Shown here in pieces: positions 1-6,945 of a stretch of 14,695 bases of DNA (position 1 is the stretch's first letter; every line of letters begins with the position of its first letter). A program made the translations under genes and the position numbers. The DNA comes from Acidimicrobiia bacterium. GTDB lineage: Bacteria > Actinomycetota > Acidimicrobiia > Acidimicrobiales > Ilumatobacteraceae. The notes under the pieces were generated by a model, which saw only the letters and a program-made list of their open reading frames with translations, ran no database searches and was not told the origin of the DNA. Location of the stretch: assembly GCA_009927565.1 (NCBI GenBank), contig RFMT01000274.1, positions 1 through 14,695 on the forward strand, written 5' to 3'.

Positions 1-14
1 CCGATAACCAGAGT

Positions 15-23
15 TGTTAGCGT
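15..23 (+). promoter_or_regulatory. Extended -10 element, leaderless promoter of uppS
   Basis: TGT followed by TAGCGT (18-23) fits an extended -10 box (TGN-TANNNT). It ends 7 nt before the ATG at 31, so transcription would begin at or next to the start codon. No Shine-Dalgarno sequence lies between. The same arrangement recurs before five other genes in this window. The -35 region would fall off the left edge. Confidence 0.5.
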
Positions 24-30
24 TGAATCA

Positions 31-699
31 ATGAATTCGAAACCTCTACATGTCGCCTGCATCATGGACGGCAACGGCAGGTGGGCTCGAAAGCGGGGTT
101 TGCCTAGAACGGCTGGGCACACGGCAGGCGAAGAGTCGCTTGCCGAAGTTGTGCGCGCCGCATCTAAGCGAGAAGTCGCCTATCTGACGGTTTTTGGTTT
201 TTCCACCGAGAACTGGGTGCGGCCGCGGGCCGAAGTTCGCCATATTCTTGGTTTGCACAAAAAACTTTTCGGCCGCATCAAAGAACTTAATGAAAACAAT
301 GTTCGCGTCAATTGGATAGGTCGCCCATTCGATGAACCGGGCTCGCGAACACCACTTTACGTACAACGAGCAATTCGAAAGGCAATAGACGAAACCAAAA
401 TGAATACTGGCATGGTGTTGACGGTTGCGTTCGACTATGGCTCACGCAGCGAATTGACACGCGCAGCCAAAAGAATTGTTGCCAGCCAACTTGACCTCAT
501 ACCGGCGAATCTTCAACTCAATCTTTACGATGCTTCGCTGCCACCAGTTGACGTTCTTGTTCGAACGTCAGGAGAATCAAGAATTTCAAATTTTTTGCTT
601 TGGCAAATTAATGCTGCGAAGATCTACTTTACCGACCGCCCGTGGCCCGACTTTGATGCTGTCGAGCTTGATGCCGCAATTGCTTTGGCGAAGAATTAG
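31..699 (+). CDS. uppS: Polyprenyl diphosphate synthase, cis type (UppS family)
   Basis: Cis-prenyltransferase that condenses isopentenyl diphosphate onto an allylic diphosphate to give Z-polyprenyl diphosphates, the source of the lipid carrier for cell-wall synthesis. Visible signatures: IMDGNGRWA at 11-19 with the catalytic Asp13, AGH at 28-30, FSTENW at 57-62, and RTSGESRISNFLLWQ at 178-192, which holds the diphosphate-binding arginines. YFTDRPWPDFD follows. The protein is 222 residues, shorter than the usual 240-260. It stops about 15-20 residues after WPDFD and lacks the C-terminal Arg-rich RRFG-type tail of the family. No stop codon lies between the left window edge and the ATG, but no start codon is present there either, and the leaderless promoter supports the ATG. 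dinG follows after 33 bp, probably co-transcribed. Chain length of the product (farnesyl versus undecaprenyl) cannot be read from sequence alone. Confidence 0.93.
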   Translation: MNSKPLHVACIMDGNGRWARKRGLPRTAGHTAGEESLAEVVRAASKREVAYLTVFGFSTENWVRPRAEVRHILGLHKKLFGRIKELNENNVRVNWIGRPFDEPGSRTPLYVQRAIRKAIDETKMNTGMVLTVAFDYGSRSELTRAAKRIVASQLDLIPANLQLNLYDASLPPVDVLVRTSGESRISNFLLWQINAAKIYFTDRPWPDFDAVELDAAIALAKN

Positions 700-732
700 T
701 CAAATAGTCGCGACCTCAAACTAGAGACTCAA

Positions 733-2640
733 GTGCCGCCAAATATCGCTGATCAAGAAATTCTCGACGCATTGCGGCAAGTGACAGCCGAACTTGCGAA
801 CGCCGAAGAACGACAAGGTCAAGATGAAATGGCAGTCTTGGTCGGGCGCGCACTACGCAAGAATCGACACCTAATTGTTCAGGCGGGCACAGGCACAGGT
901 AAGACTCTCGGATATCTGGTTCCGGCGATTGTGTCAGGTCGACGTGTCGTTGTTTCGACCGTTACTAAGGCGCTACAAGACCAAATCTCGCAAAACGACC
1001 TGCCATTGCTGGCAAAGGCACTAAACCCAACTCTTGATCACGAATTGACCTGGACAGTTCTTAAGGGTCGCAGCAACTATCTCTGCCGACAAAGAATTGC
1101 CGAATTGGCTGACCGCGCACAGTCTCGACTCGAACTCGAAGATGTGTCAGTGCGAACTAAATCAGATGTCAAAAGGCTCTGCGAGTGGGCCGGCACAACT
1201 GAGACTGGCGACGAAGGAGAACTTGATTGGCAACCTCAACGCAATGCCTGGTCAATGGTCAGCGTTACAAGCGAAGAATGTCCTGGCGCATCTCGATGTC
1301 CGCATGGCGAGATTTGTTTTGCCGAAAAAGCAAGAACACGAAGCCAGACTTCGGACATCGTCATCGTCAATGGTTGGCTTTATGCACTAGATATTGTCTC
1401 CGAAGGCACGATCATCGGCGAACATGATGTTGTAATTTTCGATGAGGCCCACGAACTTGAAGATGTTGTCACTGACTCGGCAGGTCTTGCGCTTTCTCCC
1501 AGCCGCATCACCACTATTGGCTCGGCGATGCGATCAATCATTCGCGATGACGCAATGTCTGGTGGCTTTGCAAAAAGTGCAGCCCGATTACGAGATGCAC
1601 TCGTGCCACACATCAACAAGCGAATAGTTCTGCCCCTCGATAATGAATCTCGTGAAACCCTTGTTGAGGTGCGTGGTCGTGCAAATGAGGCACTTGAGTC
1701 TTTGCGAACTATCGCCACCAATGATGAGTCAGCCAAGCAGCGCAAACTGCGTGCGCAGTCTCTGTGCACTCGATTCATCGAAGAAATTGATCTGGCCTTG
1801 ACTGACCGCAGTGGTTATGTCGCTTATGTCGCCGGTACACCCGATCGTTGTTCACTCGAGATGCGACCATTAAACGTCGGTGCAACATTGCACGAAGCCG
1901 TCTGGTCACAACGAACTGCAATTTTGACCAGTGCGACCATTCCTACGAATCTGCCCGAGCGAATTGGACTCGCACCCGAAAGTTTTGATGCATGTTATGT
2001 TGCCAGTCCCTTTGACTACGAAAACAATTCAATTTTTTATTGCGCCTCGCACTTGCCCGACCCTGCTCAAGGTCCGCGCGATAAGGCGGTTCATCGCGAA
2101 ATTGAAGAGTTAATTAATGCAGCCGGCGGAAGAACTCTGGCATTGTTCACTAGCTACGCACGCCTAAATGCGGCGTATAGCGATCTCGAAGACAAACTTG
2201 ATTTCAAGATATTGAAGCAAGATGATTTTCCAAAAATGGAGCTTTTGAGAAAGTTTGCAGAAGATGAATCAACTTGTTTATTTGCAACACAGAGCTTCTT
2301 TCAAGGCGTGGACGTACCAGGGCAAACTCTCAGCCTCGTGATTATTGATCGCTTGCCGTTTCCCGTTCCAACTGACCCACTAATGAGTGCGCGACGCGAT
2401 GCCTACGGTAAATCGGCGTTTACTGCGATCGACATACCGATTGCCGCTACTAAGTTGGCGCAGGCTGCGGGCCGTTTAATCCGAACACAAACAGATCTGG
2501 GGGTCGTCGCAGTACTTGACCCAAGACTTGTCACGAAGAATTACGGCAAATCAATAATTGAAATGTTGCCACCAATGGAATTCACCGACAAACTTGAACG
2601 CGCGAAAGAATTTTTGAATTACGCAGTTAAAAGTCGATAG
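733..2640 (+). CDS. dinG: ATP-dependent DNA helicase, DinG/XPD type with Fe-S cluster
   Basis: Superfamily 2 helicase of the XPD/DinG class, expected to unwind DNA 5'-3' using ATP and to resolve damaged, R-loop or structured DNA. In order: a Q-like motif (RQGQDEMA, about 28-34), Walker A AGTGTGKT (51-58), four cysteines (118, 183, 189, 195) spaced as in the 4Fe-4S domain, Walker B DEAH (237-240), then QSFFQGVDVPG (520-530) and motif VI QAAGRLIR (577-584). Length of 635 residues is normal for actinobacterial DinG. It has no N-terminal exonuclease domain such as some Firmicutes DinG proteins carry. The start is GTG with no clear ribosome site; coupling to uppS 33 bp upstream is likely. The last 22 bp overlap the 3' end of the convergent response regulator gene. 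Confidence 0.93.
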   Translation: MPPNIADQEILDALRQVTAELANAEERQGQDEMAVLVGRALRKNRHLIVQAGTGTGKTLGYLVPAIVSGRRVVVSTVTKALQDQISQNDLPLLAKALNPTLDHELTWTVLKGRSNYLCRQRIAELADRAQSRLELEDVSVRTKSDVKRLCEWAGTTETGDEGELDWQPQRNAWSMVSVTSEECPGASRCPHGEICFAEKARTRSQTSDIVIVNGWLYALDIVSEGTIIGEHDVVIFDEAHELEDVVTDSAGLALSPSRITTIGSAMRSIIRDDAMSGGFAKSAARLRDALVPHINKRIVLPLDNESRETLVEVRGRANEALESLRTIATNDESAKQRKLRAQSLCTRFIEEIDLALTDRSGYVAYVAGTPDRCSLEMRPLNVGATLHEAVWSQRTAILTSATIPTNLPERIGLAPESFDACYVASPFDYENNSIFYCASHLPDPAQGPRDKAVHREIEELINAAGGRTLALFTSYARLNAAYSDLEDKLDFKILKQDDFPKMELLRKFAEDESTCLFATQSFFQGVDVPGQTLSLVIIDRLPFPVPTDPLMSARRDAYGKSAFTAIDIPIAATKLAQAAGRLIRTQTDLGVVAVLDPRLVTKNYGKSIIEMLPPMEFTDKLERAKEFLNYAVKSR

Positions 2641-3095
2641 CCCATTCCCCGAACTGTCACAATTATTTTTGGATCGTCAGGGATATCTTCTATCTTCAAT
2701 CGCAAGCGCCTAATGTGTGCGTCAACAAGTCGGCTGTCCCCGAGATATTCGTATCCCCAAACAAGTTCTAGCAACTGGTCACGGGACAGAACTTTGTTCG
2801 CGTTTTCCATGAAAATATGCAAAAGTCGATACTCGGTTTTCGTGAGCGGAAGCTCTACTCCTCCCTTCAACACGATCCCTTGATCACTGCGCATCTCAAC
2901 GTCGCGCACCGTGAAACGGTCGATCGTTGCCGAGCTTGATGACAGCAGAGTTGTTCGACGCAGCGCTGCGCGAATTCTTGCTGCGAGTTCTTTGGCGACA
3001 ACCGGCTTGGTCACGTAGTCATCAGCGCCGGCTTCGAGACCCGCTACTAGATCATGGGTGTCAGTTTGCGCTGTGACCATAATTATCGGAACCAA
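2619..3095 (-). CDS. Response regulator, C-terminal part (end of receiver plus winged-helix DNA-binding domain); frameshifted gene
   Basis: This frame carries the end of the receiver domain, with VPIIMVTA (conserved Thr), GLEAGADDYVTKP (conserved Lys), then a complete OmpR/PhoB winged helix: LTKTEYRLL, VLSRDQLLELVWG, RLVDAHIRRLRLKIE and VRGMGYRL at the C terminus. It is the downstream part of one gene whose start lies in another frame (3061-3306). The open frame continues back to about 3118, where the true coding frame switches. The TDTHDLVAGLEAGADDYV segment resembles MtrA, the regulator of the actinobacterial MtrAB-LpqB system, and the neighbouring kinase and GerMN lipoprotein support that reading. 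The stop codon lies inside the 3' end of the convergent helicase gene. It should not be taken as a separate protein. Confidence 0.85.
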   Translation of the reverse strand: MVPIIMVTAQTDTHDLVAGLEAGADDYVTKPVVAKELAARIRAALRRTTLLSSSSATIDRFTVRDVEMRSDQGIVLKGGVELPLTKTEYRLLHIFMENANKVLSRDQLLELVWGYEYLGDSRLVDAHIRRLRLKIEDIPDDPKIIVTVRGMGYRLLTA

Positions 3096-3306
3096 ACTTT
3101 GCTTCGCAATTCACGGCAACATCAAAACCTGACATATCCGGCAATCTCAAATCAAGCAATACAAGGTCAATATTCTCGCCAGCGAAACTTCTCAGACCAG
3201 ATTGACCATCGGGTGACTCAATAACTTTGTAGCCCTCGTCTTCGAGTGCGAGCCGCAATGCGGCACGAATGTCGCGGTCATCTTCTATGAAAAGCAAAGT
3301 CTGCAC
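3061..3306 (-). CDS. Response regulator, N-terminal part (receiver with phospho-acceptor Asp); frameshifted gene
   Basis: The N-terminal half of the receiver domain: VQTLLFIEDDRD with the acidic pair Asp9-Asp10, then LVLLDLRLPDMSGFDV with phospho-acceptor Asp52. After FDV the frame runs into an unrelated tail (AVNCEAKFG...) and stops at 3061. The GTG at 3306 is preferred because a GGAG lies 4 nt upstream and the protein then begins like typical regulators. A TTG at 3333 in the same frame is the alternative. Restoring one T at 3118-3119 and one A at 3110-3111 (minus-strand sense) joins both parts through FDVCREIAKQSLVPII and gives a 229-residue OmpR-family regulator. It is divergent from the sensor kinase gene, with 168 bp between the two starts. 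Confidence 0.83.
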   Translation of the reverse strand: MQTLLFIEDDRDIRAALRLALEDEGYKVIESPDGQSGLRSFAGENIDLVLLDLRLPDMSGFDVAVNCEAKFGSDNYGHSAN

Positions 3307-3401
3307 GGTGCTCCATTCTGCCCTGAAGATCAATTTTGTTACCAGAAAGTCACAGATTTATCAGAGTTCCGTCAAACAGGTCCAGCAGTATTGGATTGTC
3401 A

Positions 3402-3442
3402 CACCGGCGGGAAGTCATGCTCCCCCTTGACTCCCGCCGGTG
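3402..3442. repeat. Strong GC-rich inverted repeat between response regulator and kinase genes
   Basis: CACCGGCGGGA (3402-3412) plus GTC (3414-3416) pairs with GACTCCCGCCGGTG (3429-3442). This gives a 14-bp stem with one bulged A and a 12-nt C-rich loop. It lies between two divergent genes, so it cannot end either of them, and no T-run follows on either strand. A structured leader of the kinase mRNA, an operator, or the terminator of an unseen short transcript are all possible. The rest of 3334-3474 shows no ORF or clear promoter. Confidence 0.75.
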
Positions 3443-3474
3443 GGGGTTGGCAAAAATCCCGCAATGCTTGAAGT

Positions 3475-4941
3475 GTGCAGGGTCAATCTGAACGTCCTAA
3501 ATCAGACCGAACAACGGTGCCCACAGGTCTAAGCACAATCCGAAACAACGTTCGCGGTCTTCGTGGTCTTCGTGGACGCATGGTGCTTTATTTCAGTCTC
3601 AGCGCATTTGCAGCAGCAGTCTCTTTGAGCATCGTTACGTATGCATCGACGCGTGCATATCTGCTTGATCAACGGTCTGAACTTGCGACAAGCCAAGCGA
3701 TTAACAACGCACAGCTATTGCGAACCCTTGTGGGTGTCAATCCGCAAGATGCAGGCGACATAGTTACCAACATTCGCACCGAGAGCGGTGGCTACGCAGT
3801 TCTTTTTCTAAATGATCAAGACTCATTTTTTGCACAAGAGCCCTTGCGATTTACTCAATCAAATTTGCCTACAGACTTACTAACACAGACCCTCGATGGC
3901 AAGAGTTCTCGGCAACGCTTTGAATTTAACGGCGAGCCATACGAAGCCCTCGGCATTTCAATCTCGGCAATTTCTGGACAATATTTTGAGGCGTTTCCCT
4001 TAACCGATGTTGAGCGCACCCTAAATACGATTCGAACAACGCTCATTTTCGGCATCATCTTGATCACTGTTGCCGGCGGAATATTTGGTTTTTCAAGCAG
4101 TAGCAGTGTGCTGAGACCTTTACGCCGAGTTGCATCAGTTGCAACAGATATCGCCTCAGGTGGTCTAGATGTTCGACTCGAAGCTGAACGTGATCCAGAA
4201 CTTTCAAGACTCGCCGACTCTTTCAACAACATGGTCGACGCGGTACAAACTCGCATCCAGCGAGAGACAAGATTCGCAAGCGACGTGAGTCATGAGCTTC
4301 GTTCACCGATTACCGCTCTTGCAGCCTCTGTTGAAGTAATGCAGGCGCGACGCGATGACCTAAGTGACCGCAACAAGCAGGCGTTCGACATTATTGCCAG
4401 TCAAGTGCATCGCTTTGATCGCACGGTGCTCGACTTGCTCGAACTCTCGCGTCTAGACGCAGGTGCGGGCAAGACCCAAGAAGAAATCGTCAATCTCGCC
4501 GATCTCGTAAAGCGAGTTGCGCAACGCCATGGTTTTGCTGATGTCCCGTTTGCGACGACTCTCAGTAATGACGACGAGACCGTTCTTGACAAGCGACGCA
4601 TCGAGCGCATCGTCTTGAATCTTTTAGAAAATGCTCGAGATCATGCGGGCGGTGCCACAGCAATCTCGGTTACAGGCGACGAACACGAACTAAGAATCGC
4701 CGTCGAAGACGCAGGCACAGGCGTCGCGCAAAGCGAACGCGAACGAATATTTGAAAGATTCGCCCGTGGTACTGCATCGAAAAACAGCACTGGAAGTGGA
4801 CTCGGATTAGCAATTGTGCAAGAACACGCACGTGCTCTTGGTGGCAAGGCTTGGGTCGAGACGAGCACCAGCGGCGGTGCAAGGTTCATTGTGTCAATCC
4901 AACGCCAAAGATCAAGCGAGCTGACAAGGCCGATGTTATGA
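3475..4941 (+). CDS. Sensor histidine kinase (HAMP-HisKA-HATPase), MtrB-like
   Basis: Membrane sensor kinase expected to phosphorylate the divergently encoded OmpR-type regulator. Order of parts: an Arg-rich cytoplasmic start, membrane helix 1 (about 37-59), an extracytoplasmic region of about 125 residues, membrane helix 2 (about 189-209), HAMP (VLRPLRRVASVATDIASG... to about 260), HisKA with the phospho-acceptor His273 in SHELRSP, N-box NLLENARDHA with Asn386, then VEDAGTGV, IFERFARG and GSGLGLAIV of the ATPase domain. Length is 488 residues with the GTG start at 3475. An in-frame ATG at 3580 just before membrane helix 1 is an alternative, and no ribosome site decides between them. The stop overlaps the ATG of the lipoprotein gene (ATGA), implying coupled translation. 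Confidence 0.9.
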   Translation: MQGQSERPKSDRTTVPTGLSTIRNNVRGLRGLRGRMVLYFSLSAFAAAVSLSIVTYASTRAYLLDQRSELATSQAINNAQLLRTLVGVNPQDAGDIVTNIRTESGGYAVLFLNDQDSFFAQEPLRFTQSNLPTDLLTQTLDGKSSRQRFEFNGEPYEALGISISAISGQYFEAFPLTDVERTLNTIRTTLIFGIILITVAGGIFGFSSSSSVLRPLRRVASVATDIASGGLDVRLEAERDPELSRLADSFNNMVDAVQTRIQRETRFASDVSHELRSPITALAASVEVMQARRDDLSDRNKQAFDIIASQVHRFDRTVLDLLELSRLDAGAGKTQEEIVNLADLVKRVAQRHGFADVPFATTLSNDDETVLDKRRIERIVLNLLENARDHAGGATAISVTGDEHELRIAVEDAGTGVAQSERERIFERFARGTASKNSTGSGLGLAIVQEHARALGGKAWVETSTSGGARFIVSIQRQRSSELTRPML

Positions 4942-5564
4942 GACGAGTAGTTGCTCTTCTACTTGTTCTGACAGTTGCCGGTTGCGGCGTCCCGCGCGAA
5001 AGCGAAGTTATTGAGATTCCAATGTCAGATTTGCCGGCTGAACTAAACCGGCAACCGACAACTACGACTACTTCGACAACAGTCGCTGAAGACACTTCAG
5101 CCAAGGAGACTCAACAGCCAGAAAGCGAAGTACTTTCTGAACCCGTCGAGCTTTACTACATCAGCAATGACCGTCTCGTCGCTACTACACAATCAATCGT
5201 TAGCCCTGCGACTATCTCGCAAGTCTTGGCAGCACTGATCGCTGGTCCTCCGACCGGTGAAAACGGTTTTGGTTTACGAAGCGCACTACCCAACGATCTG
5301 AATGCCGAGATTGAAATTTCTAAAGGTGTCGCACAGATCAATACGACTTCAGAATTCTTGAATGGACTCTCACCAATTGATCAACGTCTGGCGATTGCCC
5401 AACTTGTTTTAACTTTTACTCGCCGTCCAGGCGTCGGACAAGTGACCTTTACCGTCGACGGACAAAATGTCGCCGTGCCTCGCGGTCGAGGTGATCTCGC
5501 CAAACCCGGCACAACCGTGAGTTTCGACGACTACTCTTCGCTGATAGTCGCCATCGCCGGCTAA
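4938..5564 (+). CDS. GerMN-domain lipoprotein, LpqB-like
   Basis: A secreted lipoprotein of 208 residues. The N terminus is MRRVVALLLVLTVAGC, a lipoprotein signal peptide with lipobox VAGC and lipidation at Cys16. A Thr/Ser-rich linker follows (TTTTTSTT, near residue 40). The rest is one GerMN domain, recognised by ELYYISNDRLV, LAALIAGPP, LRSALPNDLNAEIEIS, GVAQINTTSEF and RPGVGQVTFTVDG. Start at 4938 is chosen because it gives the signal peptide and the ATGA overlap with the kinase stop; earlier in-frame starts lie inside the kinase gene. In the known MtrAB-LpqB system the lipoprotein next to the kinase modulates signalling at the envelope. Unlike mycobacterial LpqB it has no room for the C-terminal beta-propeller. 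A direct link to the kinase is inferred from position. Confidence 0.87.
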   Translation: MRRVVALLLVLTVAGCGVPRESEVIEIPMSDLPAELNRQPTTTTTSTTVAEDTSAKETQQPESEVLSEPVELYYISNDRLVATTQSIVSPATISQVLAALIAGPPTGENGFGLRSALPNDLNAEIEISKGVAQINTTSEFLNGLSPIDQRLAIAQLVLTFTRRPGVGQVTFTVDGQNVAVPRGRGDLAKPGTTVSFDDYSSLIVAIAG

Positions 5565-5584
5565 CTGTTCGTAACTAGTAGCCG
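5558..5584. terminator. Possible hairpin terminator between convergent lipoprotein and era genes
   Basis: CGGCT(A)ACT at 5558-5566 pairs with AGTAGCCG at 5577-5584. The result is an 8-bp stem with one bulged A and a 10-nt loop. It spans both stop codons of the convergent genes. No T-run follows on either strand, so a role in ending transcription is only suggested by its place. Confidence 0.3.
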
Positions 5585-6414
5585 AGGCGTTCGACGCGGT
5601 CAGCACGATGTTGCCAGTCTTTGTCAACGACCACAAACAGTTCGAGAAATGCGCCTTCTGGCATCTGCTTGCGCACCTCGATGCCAACCGACTTGAGAAC
5701 ACTGCCCGACTTACCGATCACCATTCCTTTTTGACTTTCGCGCTCGACAACAATCTCGCAACGCACTCGTGGCCACTCCCATTCGGTGACACGCGTCGCG
5801 ATTGAATAAGGCAACTCGTCTCTTGTGACCTCCAACAATTGCTCTCGCACGAGCTCTGCTACCCATTGAGCCTGAGGTGTTTCAGATGTCATCTCAGGTG
5901 GATACATCGCCTGACCAAGTGGCGCACGCTTAACAAGCTCGTCAACCAACTTGTCGACACCATCTCCGGTCTTAGCCGAAACCGGAAAGTATTCGGCGGC
6001 ACCCAAAGACGAAATCGCACTCAATTGGGCAAGCAACTTGGCAGGCGTCACTGCATCAATCTTGTTGATTACGACTATTGCGTTCTTGATATTGAGTTGC
6101 TCGCTTACCCACTTGTCGCCAGTGCCAAATGTCTGCGTCGCATCAATCAACAGACAAACAATGTCAACATCACGCATCGACTCGAGCGCTGTTGCATTGA
6201 CTCGCTCGCCTAACGCCGTCGTCGCTTTGTGTAACCCAGGCGTGTCAACAAAAACCAATTGCGTGTCATCTTTGTTCAAAATCCCCCGTACACGAGTTCG
6301 GGTGGTTTGCGGCTTGTTCGAAACGATGCTGACTTTCTTACCGACCAAGGCGTTTAGCAATGTTGATTTACCAACATTCGGTCGACCAACTAACGAAACA
6401 AAGGCACTACGCAC
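5575..6414 (-). CDS. era: GTPase Era, 16S rRNA-binding ribosome assembly factor
   Basis: Essential GTPase that binds the 3' end of 16S rRNA during 30S subunit maturation. Visible: G1 GRPNVGKS (10-17), the QTTRTRVRG switch region (36-44), G3 DTPG (57-60), G4 NKID (117-120), G5 SAK (146-148), the linker YPPEMTSE and WVAELVREQLLE, then a KH domain with VIGKSG (GKSG at 234-237) and KDWQHRADRVERLGY at the C terminus. Length of 279 residues is slightly short of the roughly 300 usual. The GTG start has an in-frame TAG three codons upstream, so it cannot move further 5'. There is no Shine-Dalgarno sequence, and TAGCCT sits 6 nt before the GTG, fitting leaderless expression. It is convergent with the lipoprotein gene and divergent from the membrane protein gene, 48 bp apart. 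Confidence 0.96.
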   Translation of the reverse strand: MRSAFVSLVGRPNVGKSTLLNALVGKKVSIVSNKPQTTRTRVRGILNKDDTQLVFVDTPGLHKATTALGERVNATALESMRDVDIVCLLIDATQTFGTGDKWVSEQLNIKNAIVVINKIDAVTPAKLLAQLSAISSLGAAEYFPVSAKTGDGVDKLVDELVKRAPLGQAMYPPEMTSETPQAQWVAELVREQLLEVTRDELPYSIATRVTEWEWPRVRCEIVVERESQKGMVIGKSGSVLKSVGIEVRKQMPEGAFLELFVVVDKDWQHRADRVERLGY

Positions 6415-6420
6415 GAAAGA

Positions 6421-6426
6421 AGGCTA
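6421..6426 (-). promoter_or_regulatory. -10 element, leaderless promoter of era
   Basis: On the minus strand TAGCCT (TANNNT form) ends 6 nt before the era GTG. Transcription would start at the start codon. The same hexamer TAGCCT precedes ubiE at 7 nt. Confidence 0.5.
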
Positions 6427-6447
6427 CCGAGACGAGACGAGCTGATC

Positions 6448-6456
6448 TGCCACAAT
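6448..6456 (+). promoter_or_regulatory. Extended -10 element, leaderless promoter of membrane protein gene
   Basis: TGC plus CACAAT ends 6 nt before the ATG at 6463. The stretch from 6444 to the ATG is nearly identical to that before the MaoC gene at 6946 (both read CTGCCACA-TTGA-CT-ATG with few changes). The first hexamer base is C rather than the usual T. Confidence 0.45.
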
Positions 6457-6462
6457 TGACTA

Positions 6463-6903
6463 ATGCTAAACATTGATTGGCGCAAATGGTTTGACCGAAT
6501 GCAACCCCAGACACTGCAAATCGCGGCGATGTTGCTATATCTAAACGGCTTTTTCGCTTTGATAAGCGTCATTGATTCGACTGATTATCTGGGTTATATT
6601 CGCAATCGTTTTTCAATCGGGTTGCTAGTCGGCTTGCTAGTAGTCGCCTTGCACGCATTATCGGGTTTGTTCATGGCCAATGATCTCAAACTCGGATACA
6701 AATTCGCGATTGCCGCAGCATTCTCACCGTTCGTACTTCGCTTCTGGGCCTATACCGATCTCGAGAATACAAGCGGAATAAGCACAACTTTCTATCGCAA
6801 GTTGAGTGGCGGAAGCACCTTGAGTCTGATTTTTGAGGTGGCTTTGTGTGCACTTGTTCTGCACCCGCAAAGTCGAAGTCACCAAAAGATTTGGTATCGC
6901 TAG
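6463..6903 (+). CDS. Small integral membrane protein of unknown function
   Basis: A 146-residue protein that I do not recognise. It has four likely membrane helices, at about 17-37 (IAAMLLYLNGFFALISVI), 50-72 (SIGLLVGLLVVALHALSGLF), 78-98 and 118-133. The loops are short and Arg/Lys-containing, and the N-terminal amphipathic stretch is Trp-rich (NIDWRKWFDRMQ). No catalytic motif or signal peptide is seen. The gene stands between era (divergent) and a MaoC hydratase (43 bp downstream, same strand but with its own promoter-like element). The ATG start is supported by the leaderless promoter pattern. Codon use resembles the neighbours, so it looks like a resident gene. Confidence 0.8.
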   Translation: MLNIDWRKWFDRMQPQTLQIAAMLLYLNGFFALISVIDSTDYLGYIRNRFSIGLLVGLLVVALHALSGLFMANDLKLGYKFAIAAAFSPFVLRFWAYTDLENTSGISTTFYRKLSGGSTLSLIFEVALCALVLHPQSRSHQKIWYR

Positions 6904-6930
6904 TACATTTCGTCACTTAGACCAACGACC

Positions 6931-6939
6931 TGCCACACT
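6931..6939 (+). promoter_or_regulatory. Extended -10 element, leaderless promoter of MaoC gene
   Basis: TGC plus CACACT ends 6 nt before the ATG at 6946, with no ribosome site between. It closely matches the element upstream of 6463 in sequence and spacing, so the MaoC gene probably has its own transcript start despite following the membrane protein gene by only 43 bp. Confidence 0.45.
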
Positions 6940-6945
6940 TGATCT

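Noticed and set aside
1380..1778. 132-codon minus-strand open frame inside dinG
   Set aside because: Ser/Arg-rich shadow of the helicase coding strand with no domain or promoter.
4851..4937. In-frame upstream start for the GerMN lipoprotein
   Set aside because: It would bury the lipoprotein signal peptide and overlap the kinase ATPase domain; the ATG at 4938 gives a clean signal peptide and ATGA coupling.
6428..6440. Short tandem CGAGA repeat between era and the membrane protein gene
   Set aside because: Barely two and a half units; expected by chance and not linked to any function.
5951..6445. 164-codon plus-strand open frame opposite era
   Set aside because: Antisense to a fully conserved Era protein; no recognisable motif.
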